The notes under the pieces were generated by a model that saw only the letters and a program-made list of their open reading frames with translations, did no database searches and was not told the origin of the DNA. From NCBI GenBank assembly GCA_965249895.1, contig CBDFNC010000001.1, forward strand, positions 1,116,001-1,180,000: a stretch of DNA of 64,000 bases, in the 5' to 3' direction. Shown piece after piece: positions 17,782 through 26,767 of this stretch (within the stretch, counting starts at the first letter, position 1; every line of letters begins with the position of its first letter). This stretch comes from CBDFNC01 sp965249895. Lineage in GTDB: Bacteria; Pseudomonadota; Gammaproteobacteria; Enterobacterales; CBDFNC01. The translations under genes were made by a program, and so were the position numbers.

Positions 17782-18594
17782 ATGTCAGAAACCTTTTGGT
17801 CATTTCCACAAATTGATCCAGTGGCGTTTAGTCTTGGCCCACTAGCCGTGCGCTGGTATGGGTTAATGTATTTATTGGGGTTTATATTTGCCTTGTGGAT
17901 GGCTAACCGCAGGGCGGCAAAACCAGGTAGCGGCTGGACCAAAGATGAAATCAGTGACCTGCTGTTTTATGGTTTCCTTGGGGTTATTTTAGGGGGCCGT
18001 GTAGGTTATGTGCTGTTCTACAATTTCCCTGTACTTCTCGATAATCCACTTTACTTGTTTAAAATATGGGAAGGAGGGATGTCCTTTCACGGTGGCCTGT
18101 TAGGGGTTATTGCGGCGATGATTTGGTTTGCGCGTAAAACCAATCGCACCTTCTTCACCGTGGCCGATTTTACCGCTCCTTTAGTCCCTGTGGGTTTAGG
18201 TGCTGGACGTTTTGCCAACTTTATTAACGGAGAGCTTTGGGGCAGAGTTACAGATTCTCCTTGGGGTATGGTATTTCCTAACGCTGGAGCAGATCCCAGG
18301 CACGCTTCTCAGCTCTACGAGTTCGCTCTCGAGGGCGTGGTGTTGTTTGTTATTCTCTACCTGTATTCACGAAAACCAAGGCCGTTAGGTGCCGTTTCCG
18401 GTCTGTTCTTATTGGGGTATGGTGTGTTCAGGTTTACCATCGAGTTTGCCAGAGAGCCGGATGCACATCTGGGACTGTTTATGGGGAATTCAATCAGTAT
18501 GGGGCAAATTTTATCTTTGCCTATGATATTACTGGGTTTCGCTTTTATTTTTATGGCCTACCGCAGCAAGGCTTTTTTACCAAAAGCAGGTTAA
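17782..18594 (+). CDS. lgt: Prolipoprotein diacylglyceryl transferase
   Basis: A 270-residue inner-membrane protein with about seven membrane segments. FHGGLLG carries an essential His, and GRFANFINGELWGR is the Lgt signature, with A in place of the usual G at position 5. It transfers diacylglycerol from phosphatidylglycerol to the lipobox cysteine of prelipoproteins, including the SLT lipoprotein at 198 and the M48 protein at 27550. It lies 170 bases after ptsP and before thyA, as in E. coli. Confidence 0.97.
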   Translation: MSETFWSFPQIDPVAFSLGPLAVRWYGLMYLLGFIFALWMANRRAAKPGSGWTKDEISDLLFYGFLGVILGGRVGYVLFYNFPVLLDNPLYLFKIWEGGMSFHGGLLGVIAAMIWFARKTNRTFFTVADFTAPLVPVGLGAGRFANFINGELWGRVTDSPWGMVFPNAGADPRHASQLYEFALEGVVLFVILYLYSRKPRPLGAVSGLFLLGYGVFRFTIEFAREPDAHLGLFMGNSISMGQILSLPMILLGFAFIFMAYRSKAFLPKAG

Positions 18595-18700
18595 CCAGAG
18601 TGATTAACACAGCTTCTGAGTTTTAGGTCAGAAGCTGTCGGCCAGCATATAACGGATGCGATGTAGTTGGCCTCCAGCAGATTGAAAACCAGAGAAGCAG

Positions 18701-19552
18701 ATGAAACAGTATTTAGATTTATGTAACAAAATTATTGATAAGGGTGTTTGGGTCGACAATAAGCGTACGGGTAAGCGTTGCCTAACCTTGATCAATGCAG
18801 ACCTTGAATATCGCGTTGATAAAAACGAGCTCCCACTTATCACCACGCGGAAAAGCTACTGGAAGGCGGCTATCGCTGAAATTATCGGTTATATACGTGG
18901 CTATGATAATGCGTCGGACTTTAGAAAGCTTGGCGCCAAAACCTGGGATGCCAATGCCAATGATAACGCGGCCTGGCTGAGTAATCCCCATCGTAAGGGG
19001 AAGGATGATATGGGCCGGGTCTACGGTGTTCAGGGGCGGGCCTGGCGGAAGCCGGATGGTAGTACGATAGATCAGTTGAAAAAAATCGTGGATAATCTTA
19101 AAAATGGCGTTGATGATCGCGGCGAAATACTGACGTTTTATAATCCGGGTGAATTTGATATGGGTTGCCTGCGCCCGTGTATGCATACGCATAATTTCTC
19201 TCTACTTGGGGATACCCTTCACCTAACGAGTTTCCAGCGTTCTTGTGATGTTCCTCTTGGGCTGAACTTTAACCAGGTTCAGGTATTCACATTTTTAGCG
19301 CTAATAGCCCAAATAACCGGGAACAAGCCAGGAATTGCTTACCACAAAATCGTCAACGCACATATTTACGAAGATCAATTGGAGTTAATGCGTAATGTTC
19401 AGCTGAAACGTGAGCCCTTTGCATCGCCACAGCTGATAATTAATCCTGATATTAAGTCGTTAGCAGATATAGAGAGCTGGGTGACAATGGATGACTTTGA
19501 GGTCACGGGCTACCAATATCATGAAGCAATTCAATACCCTTTCTCCGTATAA
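18701..19552 (+). CDS. thyA: Thymidylate synthase
   Basis: A 283-residue ThyA, the longer form with an insertion after the first helix (WDANANDNAAWLSNP) known from Vibrio and Shewanella. The catalytic Cys lies in GCLRPCMHTHNF, the phosphate-binding Arg in FQRSCDVPLGLNFNQ, and IVNAHIYEDQLELM and the C-terminal PFSV are conserved. It makes dTMP from dUMP with methylene-tetrahydrofolate. GAGAAGCAG precedes the ATG. It follows lgt by 106 bases. Confidence 0.97.
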   Translation: MKQYLDLCNKIIDKGVWVDNKRTGKRCLTLINADLEYRVDKNELPLITTRKSYWKAAIAEIIGYIRGYDNASDFRKLGAKTWDANANDNAAWLSNPHRKGKDDMGRVYGVQGRAWRKPDGSTIDQLKKIVDNLKNGVDDRGEILTFYNPGEFDMGCLRPCMHTHNFSLLGDTLHLTSFQRSCDVPLGLNFNQVQVFTFLALIAQITGNKPGIAYHKIVNAHIYEDQLELMRNVQLKREPFASPQLIINPDIKSLADIESWVTMDDFEVTGYQYHEAIQYPFSV

Positions 19553-19687
19553 CTGAATACTAAATAAGCTATGGCTAGGTCCGTTTCAGGCGGCTAACCT
19601 GGTCACTGCAGCTCCTCCTGTCTTGGTCTATGCTCAATATTACTTTGCTATTTTTACCTCTTAGCATTTGTCATTTTGAGGGACAGG

Positions 19688-21877
19688 ATGTCGGACCAAA
19701 AGGATTTTGAGCTGAGGGTTTTGCATGATGCGGATGACCTTAAGCTATTCACCTCATTACTCCTGGCGCAATTAAAAGATGCCTATCGCTGTGACCAGCT
19801 GTATTGGTTGGTTCGTGATCGACAAGTAGGGATTAAAGCCCAGCTAAATACAGAGCGACAATTTAGCTTTTATTCTCGTGCTGTCATCTATTCAGACCAG
19901 TCACTTTTTCCTGTTGAATTACTGCACACCATGTTTGACACCAGCAAACAGAGTTGTTTTCTGTCCTCGGCCCAGGTGGAAGAGGCTGGTTTTGCTGAAG
20001 CTAAGAAGGATAGTTATCTCAACCATAGATTTATTAAGATTTGTTATGGCGGCAAGGTTCAGGACGTTATTTTCCTGGCTAACACGGGTTGTCGGGTGAA
20101 TAATGAGGCCAAATTAATCGGTAAGTTGGAACTGAAAATAGAAAATCTTCGGCTTAAAAATAGCATTACTTCGGAAAAACAAGACCGGGAAAATGTGGAA
20201 GCCGATCTGGTTGAGCACATCAGGCAAAGCGATAAGTTACTCAGTTCGATGCAAACTTTGCATGACACGACGTTAGCGCTGGCCAGTGCCGAGAGCCTGG
20301 ATGAATTGTATCGTAAAGCGGTTGAGTTAGGCCGCAGTAAGTTTGCTTTGGACCGTGTAGCCTTGTTTTTACTCGAAGCGGACAAAGGGGTTGGGACAGG
20401 CACTTACGGCACAGATCCTGAGGGTAAAACCTGTGATGAGCATAGTTGCTTAACCCATATCCACAATCACCCATTTGTAAAAAACACCCTGGAAAGCAAA
20501 GAGTTTATCGGTATACACCTGAATAGTCCGCTGCTATTTAAAGATCAAGTGGTGGGCAAGGGGTGGAACATGATGGTGACCCTTTGGAATGATGGCTCCC
20601 CCATAGGCTGGTTGGCCATAGATAACTTGATTAACCAGCAAGAGCTCAAGACGTTTCAGAAGCAAAGCCTCAGGTTTTATGGCGCAGCAGTAGCTCAACT
20701 TATCGTAAAAATGCGCCAGCATGAAGATATTCGAATTTTGAACCAGGTTTCCCTCACGATGGCAAAAGCGGGTAATTTGCTGGATATCTGTAAATATGCG
20801 GTAGAGCTGGGTCAGAATAAGTTACAAATTGACCGGTTGGCGCTATTCCTGGTGGATCACGCCAGCAATGAGATGCAGGGGACTTATGGCACGGATGAAG
20901 AGGGAGAAGTGACGGATGAAACCTATTTTCGCAGTGATATTCCTGACTCTAAGGTGATCCGAGATGCGTTAACCAAGAAAAACTTCTTTTACATTAAAGA
21001 TAATGTCCCCCTGTACCATGATAAAAAAGTGGTGGGATTTGGCTGGAATGGGGTGGTTTCCTTATGGAATGGTGATATCGCCATCGGTTGGATTGCGGCT
21101 GATAACCTAATTAATAAACGTCCCCTAACCACTCATCAAAGAGAGATACTGCGACTTTTCGCCAATATTATTGCCCAGACCATAGTAAAAAAACGCGCCG
21201 AGGTGGATTTGCTCCAGCTTAATCAGGATCTTGAACTTAGAGTTGAAGAGCGAACCAAAGCCCTGGAAACAAGCAATGTGTATTTAGCCCAGGCCAATGA
21301 GCAGCTGGCCAAGCTATCTGTCACCGATGGTCTGACCGGGATCTATAACCGAAGGAATTTCGACCAGCTACTTGAGCAGGAAATCGAGCGGGCCAAGCGG
21401 CAGTCCAGTTTAATTTCCTTGATATTGATCGATGTAGATTATTTTAAACAATACAACGACTGTTATGGTCATGTTCAGGGTGACAACTGCCTTAAGTGTG
21501 TTGCTTCACACCTGAAAAATAGTGTTAAGCGCTCTGCTGATATGGTGGCGCGTTATGGCGGGGAAGAGTTTGTTGTACTGATCCCGGATAACAACGAACA
21601 GGAAATTTCATTGCTGGCTGAGCGGTTGCGTCAGGGGGTCGAGGGCCTTGCATTATGTCACGCCGATTCTCTTATCGACGATGTCGTCACCGTGAGTGTC
21701 GGATACACAACTTTATTACCCGACCTGTCCGTTTCTCCTGAGTGTCTAATAGAACAAGCTGATAAAGCCTTATATATGGCCAAGGAGCAGGGGCGTAACT
21801 GTATCCGTAGTTATGAGCAAGTGTTGGCTCACGGCAGTGCAAGTATTCCAGCGAAGAAGCTGGCTTCCAACCTCTAG
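19688..21877 (+). CDS. GAF-domain diguanylate cyclase
   Basis: A 729-residue soluble protein. An uncharacterised N-terminal region of about 165 residues is followed by a short coiled segment and two similar GAF-like modules (each with a LALASAESLDELYRKAVELG- or LDICKYAVELGQNKL-type helix, ..ALFL.., GTYGTD). A second coiled coil comes next (LEERT-like, about 505-545), then a C-terminal GGDEF domain. The active site is YGGEEF, and RSAD five residues upstream is an intact inhibitory I-site, so an active, product-inhibited c-di-GMP synthase is expected. The two GAF modules look like an internal duplication. ATG 19688 is preferred to TTG 19676. The ligand is unknown. Confidence 0.88.
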   Translation: MSDQKDFELRVLHDADDLKLFTSLLLAQLKDAYRCDQLYWLVRDRQVGIKAQLNTERQFSFYSRAVIYSDQSLFPVELLHTMFDTSKQSCFLSSAQVEEAGFAEAKKDSYLNHRFIKICYGGKVQDVIFLANTGCRVNNEAKLIGKLELKIENLRLKNSITSEKQDRENVEADLVEHIRQSDKLLSSMQTLHDTTLALASAESLDELYRKAVELGRSKFALDRVALFLLEADKGVGTGTYGTDPEGKTCDEHSCLTHIHNHPFVKNTLESKEFIGIHLNSPLLFKDQVVGKGWNMMVTLWNDGSPIGWLAIDNLINQQELKTFQKQSLRFYGAAVAQLIVKMRQHEDIRILNQVSLTMAKAGNLLDICKYAVELGQNKLQIDRLALFLVDHASNEMQGTYGTDEEGEVTDETYFRSDIPDSKVIRDALTKKNFFYIKDNVPLYHDKKVVGFGWNGVVSLWNGDIAIGWIAADNLINKRPLTTHQREILRLFANIIAQTIVKKRAEVDLLQLNQDLELRVEERTKALETSNVYLAQANEQLAKLSVTDGLTGIYNRRNFDQLLEQEIERAKRQSSLISLILIDVDYFKQYNDCYGHVQGDNCLKCVASHLKNSVKRSADMVARYGGEEFVVLIPDNNEQEISLLAERLRQGVEGLALCHADSLIDDVVTVSVGYTTLLPDLSVSPECLIEQADKALYMAKEQGRNCIRSYEQVLAHGSASIPAKKLASNL

Positions 21878-21892
21878 TTTCACACTTAAGCT

Positions 21893-23068
21893 TCAGTTTG
21901 AAATATACCTGGCGTTAATTACGTGCTCCACTTGGTGGATTTCGGACATTAGCTGCTTATCGGCTGGTTGCTCTATATCTATGATGTTATAGGCGATTTG
22001 GTTTTTACTTTTGTTGATCATATCCAGCACATTTACCTGGTGAGTAGCCAATACCGATAGTACATGCCCCAATACTCCGGAGACATTGTGATTGGCAAAG
22101 GTAATTCTATGGCCAGAACTTCGCTCCAGGGTGATGGCTGGAAAGTTGACCGAATTGCTGATATTTCCATTTTCCAGGAAATCCTTAAGCTGTTCTACGG
22201 CCATCACTGCACAGTTATCTTCGGCTTCTTCTGTACTGGCGCCAATATGGGGCATCATTAATACGTCAGAGCGGCCCAACAGTTCAGGGTGAGGAAAATC
22301 TGTGGTGTACTTGCTTAACCGGCCCGTGCCTAGTGCACGGGCGATGGCATAGGGGTCCACTATCTCTTCGCGGGCGAAATTAAGCAGCACGGCGCCTTTT
22401 TTCACCGAGCTTAAGCTGTCCGTGCTGATCATATGTCGGGTCTGAGGCAAAAAAGGTACATGTAAGGTAATGAAGTCGGCCTTAGCCAGTAAAGATGCCA
22501 GGCTTTCCATGCGTTGTACCTGAGCAGGTAAGCGCCAAGCTGCCTCCACTGAAATAGCCGGATCATAACCGATGACTTTCATGCCAAGTTGTAACGCGGT
22601 CGCCGCGATGTTGGCGCCAATGGCGCCTAAACCGACAACACCTAAGGTTTTTCCTTTGATCTCTGTTCCTTTAAAGTTCTTTTTCTGCTGCTCCAGGTAT
22701 TTCCCCAATTCTGTTACATCTGAGGCTTGGCTTAAGCCTGAGACAAAGTTAATTCCTTCGACGATACCCCTGGAGCTCAAAAGCAGCGCCGTCAGTACCA
22801 ACTCCTTCACCGCGTTAGCATTGGCCCCCGGGGTATTAAAAACAACCACACCCTGTTGAGTACATGATTCCACGGGCACATTATTGATACCGGCACCCGC
22901 TCTGGCGATGGCTTTTAACTTGCAGGGCAGAGCCTCATGGAGCAGCTTGTGGCTGCGTAACAAAATAGCATCCGGGTGAGGGAGTTCACTGGCAACTTCA
23001 TAGCTATTCCGGGGGAAGCAAACCAGCCCTTTTACTGATATTTGATTGTATGTTCTTATTTTTAACAT
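21893..23068 (-). CDS. serA: D-3-phosphoglycerate dehydrogenase
   Basis: A 391-residue D-isomer-specific 2-hydroxyacid dehydrogenase with a C-terminal ACT domain (VLGHVLSVLATHQVNVLDMINKSK). LGVVGLGAIGANIAATALQLGMKVIGYDP is the NAD-binding motif; Arg in ARAGAGINNVP, Glu in REEIVD and His in MMPHIGASTEEAE form the catalytic set. It oxidises 3-phosphoglycerate at the start of serine synthesis, and the ACT domain may give serine feedback. It is shorter than E. coli SerA (410). The upstream gene is serC, but an intrinsic terminator separates them. Confidence 0.93.
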   Translation of the reverse strand: MLKIRTYNQISVKGLVCFPRNSYEVASELPHPDAILLRSHKLLHEALPCKLKAIARAGAGINNVPVESCTQQGVVVFNTPGANANAVKELVLTALLLSSRGIVEGINFVSGLSQASDVTELGKYLEQQKKNFKGTEIKGKTLGVVGLGAIGANIAATALQLGMKVIGYDPAISVEAAWRLPAQVQRMESLASLLAKADFITLHVPFLPQTRHMISTDSLSSVKKGAVLLNFAREEIVDPYAIARALGTGRLSKYTTDFPHPELLGRSDVLMMPHIGASTEEAEDNCAVMAVEQLKDFLENGNISNSVNFPAITLERSSGHRITFANHNVSGVLGHVLSVLATHQVNVLDMINKSKNQIAYNIIDIEQPADKQLMSEIHQVEHVINARYISN

Positions 23069-23099
23069 TGGATATCCTTATCAATATAAAAAGGGATAT

Positions 23100-23124
23100 A
23101 AAAAAAGCGCCGATTTAGGCGCTT
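23100..23124 (-). terminator. Intrinsic terminator between serC and serA
   Basis: Minus-strand stem AAGCGCC/GGCGCTT (six-base loop, 23105-23124) followed by a U-run, starting 4 bases after the serC stop. It would end most serC transcripts, leaving serA to read-through or to its own promoter in the short gap. Confidence 0.85.
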
Positions 23125-23127
23125 CAC

Positions 23128-24240
23128 TTATTTAACTTCTTGATAGGCCCAGGCTAACCAGGGCATCAGGTCTTGCAAGTCGGCTTGCTCTACCGTGCTG
23201 CCGCACCATATGCGCAATCCGGACGGTGCATCCCGGTAAGCGCCGATGTCATAGGCAACCTTATATTCCTCCAGCAGCTTGATTAAGGCTTTCACTTTAT
23301 CTGCAGGTAAATCCAGAATAAGGCAAACACTGGTATTGGAACGGGTTTCGACGGTTTCGGCTAAAAAATTAATCCAGCTGTGTTCGGCGACAAACTCTTC
23401 TATCACCGCCAGGTTGGCCTGGGACTTTTTAATTGCACCTTGGAGTCCACCAATTTCTCTGACCCAGTCCAGCGCATCCTGATAATCGGCCAGGCTTAAC
23501 ATGGAAGGGGTGTTAATGGTGGCGCCCTGGAAAATACCCTCGATAAGCTTCCCCCCTTTGGTCAGGCGGAAAATTTTTGGCATTGGCCAGGGGGGTGTGT
23601 AGCTTTCCAATCGTTCAACGGCTCGGGGGCTTAGAATAAGCATGCCGTGTGCCCCTTCCCCTCCCAGAACCTTCTGCCAGCTAAAAGTAACGACATCCAA
23701 CTTTTCCCAGGGCATTTCCATGGCAAACACAGCGGATGTGGCGTCACATAAGGTTAGTCCCGTGCGCTGGCCGGATATCCAGTCACCGTCAGGAACCCTG
23801 ACACCTGAAGTTGTGCCGTTCCAGGTAAAGATAAGGTCGTTGTCCTTATTGATAGCGTCAAAGTCGGGCAGCTGGCCGTAATCGGCCAAATGTGGGGTGA
23901 CCTTGTCAAGTTTAAGCTGCTTGGTAATATCCGTGAGCCAGCCCTGGCCAAATGATTCCCATGCGGCGACATCAACAGGTCTAGGCCCTAACAGGGACCA
24001 TATGGCCATTTCCATGGCTCCCGTATCGGAGGCTGGAACTATACCGACTCGGTATCCCTCGGGTAAGTTAAGCAGCTCCGCGGTATCATCGATGGCTTTT
24101 TTTAAAGCTGACTTACCCACTGCTGCGCGGTGAGAACGTCCCAGAGTTTGTGTGCCCAACTGGCTTAAGTTGTAACCTGGGCGTTTTGCACAGGGGCCGG
24201 ACGAAAAATTAGGGTTTGCCGGCTTTTTACTTGGAGTCAT
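23128..24240 (-). CDS. serC: Phosphoserine aminotransferase
   Basis: A 370-residue class-V PLP aminotransferase of the alphaproteobacterial/archaeal-like SerC type rather than the E. coli type: NFSSGPCAKRPGY, GRSHRA, PASDTGAMEMA, and FSWQKVLGGEGAHGML with the Schiff-base lysine. GLRIWCGSTV closes the fold. It converts 3-phosphohydroxypyruvate and glutamate to phosphoserine, the step after SerA. First gene of the serC-serA pair. Confidence 0.93.
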   Translation of the reverse strand: MTPSKKPANPNFSSGPCAKRPGYNLSQLGTQTLGRSHRAAVGKSALKKAIDDTAELLNLPEGYRVGIVPASDTGAMEMAIWSLLGPRPVDVAAWESFGQGWLTDITKQLKLDKVTPHLADYGQLPDFDAINKDNDLIFTWNGTTSGVRVPDGDWISGQRTGLTLCDATSAVFAMEMPWEKLDVVTFSWQKVLGGEGAHGMLILSPRAVERLESYTPPWPMPKIFRLTKGGKLIEGIFQGATINTPSMLSLADYQDALDWVREIGGLQGAIKKSQANLAVIEEFVAEHSWINFLAETVETRSNTSVCLILDLPADKVKALIKLLEEYKVAYDIGAYRDAPSGLRIWCGSTVEQADLQDLMPWLAWAYQEVK

Positions 24241-24573
24241 ATCACCCTCTGAGTTAATGAAGAATAATGAATAGTCCTTTAAAACCTGCCTTTAACAGGG
24301 GATGCGCTCAAAAAGCTAGAAAAGTATGCTTTTTTATAGGGATAAAGGGCGCTGTCAGCTTGTTAAGTTGGCAGTATATATATTTGAAAATAGCATGAAG
24401 CCACTGACTTTTTCCATAGTGAAAAGGTCTTAGCATCAGTCTGAGCAACAACATCGATAAAAGTATCGTGCCGGCTCTGGACTCGTTTATAGAGGTAAAA
24501 GGTTGCTTTTTAGCCGGTCAAACACTGTTCTGTTCAATAACTGGGCATTCAAACAGATTTTCCAACAAAGTCC
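24241..24573. other. Intergenic stretch upstream of tRNA-Trp
   Basis: This gap between serC and the tRNA promoter carries no ORF I would support and no recognisable RNA. It must contain the serC promoter on the minus strand, but no box stands out. Confidence 0.4.
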
Positions 24574-24601
24574 TTTACCTTTATTTATCATTTGGTATTA
24601 T
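24574..24601 (+). promoter_or_regulatory. Candidate promoter of tRNA-Trp
   Basis: TTTACC (24574-24579) and TATTAT (24596-24601) with a 16-base spacer, ending 16 bases before the mature tRNA 5' end. Confidence 0.55.
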
Positions 24602-24617
24602 CCGTCTCGCTTTCAGC

Positions 24618-24694
24618 AGGGGTGTAGTTCCAATTGGTAGAACAGCGGTCTCCAAAACCGATGGTTGGGGGTTCGAGTCCCTCCACCCCTGCCA
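24618..24694 (+). tRNA. tRNA-Trp (CCA)
   Basis: A 77-base cloverleaf including the encoded 3' CCA. The acceptor stem AGGGGTG/CACCCCT, anticodon loop CTCCAAA (anticodon CCA) and T-arm GGTTCGAGTCC are all present. Discriminator G is correct for tRNA-Trp. Confidence 0.96.
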
Positions 24695-24700
24695 ATTTCA

Positions 24701-24728
24701 ACTAAGCATTGTTATTTCAATGCTTAGT
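24701..24728 (+). terminator. Hairpin after tRNA-Trp
   Basis: Perfect 11-base stem ACTAAGCATTG/CAATGCTTAGT with a six-base loop, 6 bases after the tRNA. The U-run is weak, so it could be a Rho-assisted terminator or a processing signal. Confidence 0.65.
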
Positions 24729-24979
24729 TCAGTGGCAATAACCCAGCAAAGCATCGCTGCGCGATACTAGCAGTGGACCGAGTATCGGACCATCGAGTCC
24801 CTCAACGCTGAAAACTTAATACCCTTAATTGCTTCTAAGCCTGCCTCGATTAAATTCCCTATTCAAAAAAGACGTCAAGCTAACCAAACGGCTGTGCTCC
24901 AATATATTGCTTTTCTTACTCACTGAAATATTATGTAAGTAAATTTTCAATAGCTCCACTATTTTGTACAATACCCGCT

Positions 24980-25384
24980 ATGGAACATAAAAAAAACGCC
25001 ATATTGCAAGAGCTCGGCATCTCATTATGGCAAATACGCAAACCTGAGCTATTTTCAGTCCCGGTGCAACCGGAGCAGATATCCCTGGGAGATAGTGAGT
25101 TGTTGTTGATTGCCGAGTCGCAAGATAGGGACAAGCCGCTTACTCAAGCCATTCTCAAAGCCATTGGTGTTGCCCCTGAAAAGGTCGCCTGTTTAAGCTT
25201 TGAACAGTTTGAAGCTTATGCCGGACCCTTGCCTGTTTGGGTGTGGAGCACCCAGGGCGAGATATCACCCGTAGTTGGGCATTATTTCCTGTTTTCACCA
25301 GCCGTTGATGAAATGGTTAATGCTCCTTTAATGAAGCAGCAACTGTGGCGACAAATTTGTGTTCATCTGGAGAACAGGGTATGA
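24980..25384 (+). CDS. holD: DNA polymerase III psi subunit
   Basis: A 134-residue protein resembling HolD: LQELGISLWQIRKPELF at the N-terminus (E. coli LQQLGITQWSLRRP) and LWRQICVHLEN near the end (E. coli LWQQICTYEHD). Psi links the clamp loader to chi and SSB. The position immediately before rimI, with a 4-base ATGA overlap, is the same as in E. coli and supports the call despite low family conservation. Confidence 0.9.
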   Translation: MEHKKNAILQELGISLWQIRKPELFSVPVQPEQISLGDSELLLIAESQDRDKPLTQAILKAIGVAPEKVACLSFEQFEAYAGPLPVWVWSTQGEISPVVGHYFLFSPAVDEMVNAPLMKQQLWRQICVHLENRV

Positions 25385-25833
25385 AGATTCAGCCTATGGC
25401 GCTGCAAGATATCGATAGCTTATATGCTATTGAGTCCCTCGCTCATACCCATCCCTGGTCAAAAAAAATATTTTCCAGCAACTTTGGTAAGCGTTACTTT
25501 AACCAGGTAGCTTACGATGGCGATCACCTGGTTGGATACTTCGTTGCCAATCATGTCGCAGGTGAAGCGACTCTGCTTAATATCGCTATATCGCCAGAAT
25601 ATCAGGGCAAAGGTTTTGGTAAGCAGCTTATCGGGTTATTTGTCGAACATTGTAAAAGCATGGCTATTGAGCAAATTTGGCTGGAGGTGAGAGAGTCGAA
25701 CCAAGTTGCCAGACAGGTATACCAGAATGCAGGATTTTGTGAGCTGGATATCAGGTCAGGTTATTACCCCAATGAAAAGGGCAGGGAAGATGCCATTATT
25801 ATGTGCTTATATCTGGACGCGGAAGATGGTTAG
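25381..25833 (+). CDS. rimI: Ribosomal protein S18-alanine N-acetyltransferase
   Basis: A 150-residue GNAT acetyltransferase. LLNIAISPEYQGKGFGKQLI is the acetyl-CoA loop and WLEVRESNQVARQVYQNAGF the following motif. RimI acetylates the N-terminal Ala of S18. The ATG at 25381 overlaps the holD stop (ATGA), indicating translational coupling, and the 3' end overlaps the next gene by 8 bases. Confidence 0.95.
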   Translation: MKIQPMALQDIDSLYAIESLAHTHPWSKKIFSSNFGKRYFNQVAYDGDHLVGYFVANHVAGEATLLNIAISPEYQGKGFGKQLIGLFVEHCKSMAIEQIWLEVRESNQVARQVYQNAGFCELDIRSGYYPNEKGREDAIIMCLYLDAEDG

Positions 25834-26767
25834 AGTAGCTTTGCTCACCCTGGCTGTGGCATTAGCTTTTAGCGCCACTAGTACTGCTCGTGAGATATAC
25901 AGCTATGAGGATGAAAATGGCGTCCTGGTGTTTACCGACAGAAAGCAGGATTTACCCGGCTCTGTAGATACCATAGAAATAAAAGATCCCAAAGATGCCA
26001 GACGGGTCAGGCTGGAAACCAAAAAAGGCTCAACCGGTGCGGAGATCATCGCGACCAATGACTTTTTTTCGCCGGCTTCGGTAACGCTGGAGTTTCTCGC
26101 ACTGGACAATTTAATGCCGGATAAAGATGAACATCAGGTCTTTGTTATTCCCGCCCGTAGCCAGGTTTCCTTGTTAAAGCTTAACTGGTTGGAGCGCGCG
26201 AGCTGGCATCTGGAATATAGCTATCAATACTCACCTGGAGTAGTGAACCCTGACTATGATACACAATTCCCTTACCAACTCCCGTTTAGCTTTCCTAAGC
26301 AGTTAAGGATATCACAGGCTTTTTTTGGCGCCTTCAGTCACCATCAGCCCCATACCGAATACGCAGTAGATATTCCTATGCCGGAAGGTACACCTATTCT
26401 CGCCGCGCGAGTTGGTACCGTCGTAGAAGTGATAAGCGATAATGAGGGGGCTTCTACGGATCTGACCGATAACAAGCGTGCCAATGTGGTAAGAATTGCT
26501 CATTTGGATGGAGCGATGACTGTATATGCCCATCTGAAACGAAACTCTATTCAGGTCAGGGTGGGGGAGTCGGTTCATCAAGGGCGAAAAATTGCAGAGT
26601 CCGGCAACACAGGATTTAGTTCCGGACCACACTTGCACTTTGCCGTACAGGTGAATCAATCCGGCGAGTTAACCTCGGTGCCGTTTTTGTTCAATACGCT
26701 CAAAGGGGCTGTTGTACCGGAAGCGGGCTTGATAATTAGCTCGACCACAGGTTTGGCTCAGCCCTAG
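25826..26767 (+). CDS. M23 family metallopeptidase with DUF4124 region
   Basis: A 313-residue secreted protein. Signal peptide about 1-21 (LTLAVALAFSATSTA), then a DUF4124-like segment (EIYSYEDENGVLVFTDRK) and a C-terminal LytM/M23 domain with HTEYAVDIPMPEGTPI, YAHL and GPHLHFAV, which supply the zinc ligands in the latter two motifs. The first metal site reads HTEYAVD; the canonical form is HxGxD, so His and Asp are kept. It probably cleaves peptidoglycan cross-links or regulates an amidase. The start overlaps rimI by 8 bases, so the three genes form an operon. Confidence 0.88.
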   Translation: MVRVALLTLAVALAFSATSTAREIYSYEDENGVLVFTDRKQDLPGSVDTIEIKDPKDARRVRLETKKGSTGAEIIATNDFFSPASVTLEFLALDNLMPDKDEHQVFVIPARSQVSLLKLNWLERASWHLEYSYQYSPGVVNPDYDTQFPYQLPFSFPKQLRISQAFFGAFSHHQPHTEYAVDIPMPEGTPILAARVGTVVEVISDNEGASTDLTDNKRANVVRIAHLDGAMTVYAHLKRNSIQVRVGESVHQGRKIAESGNTGFSSGPHLHFAVQVNQSGELTSVPFLFNTLKGAVVPEAGLIISSTTGLAQP

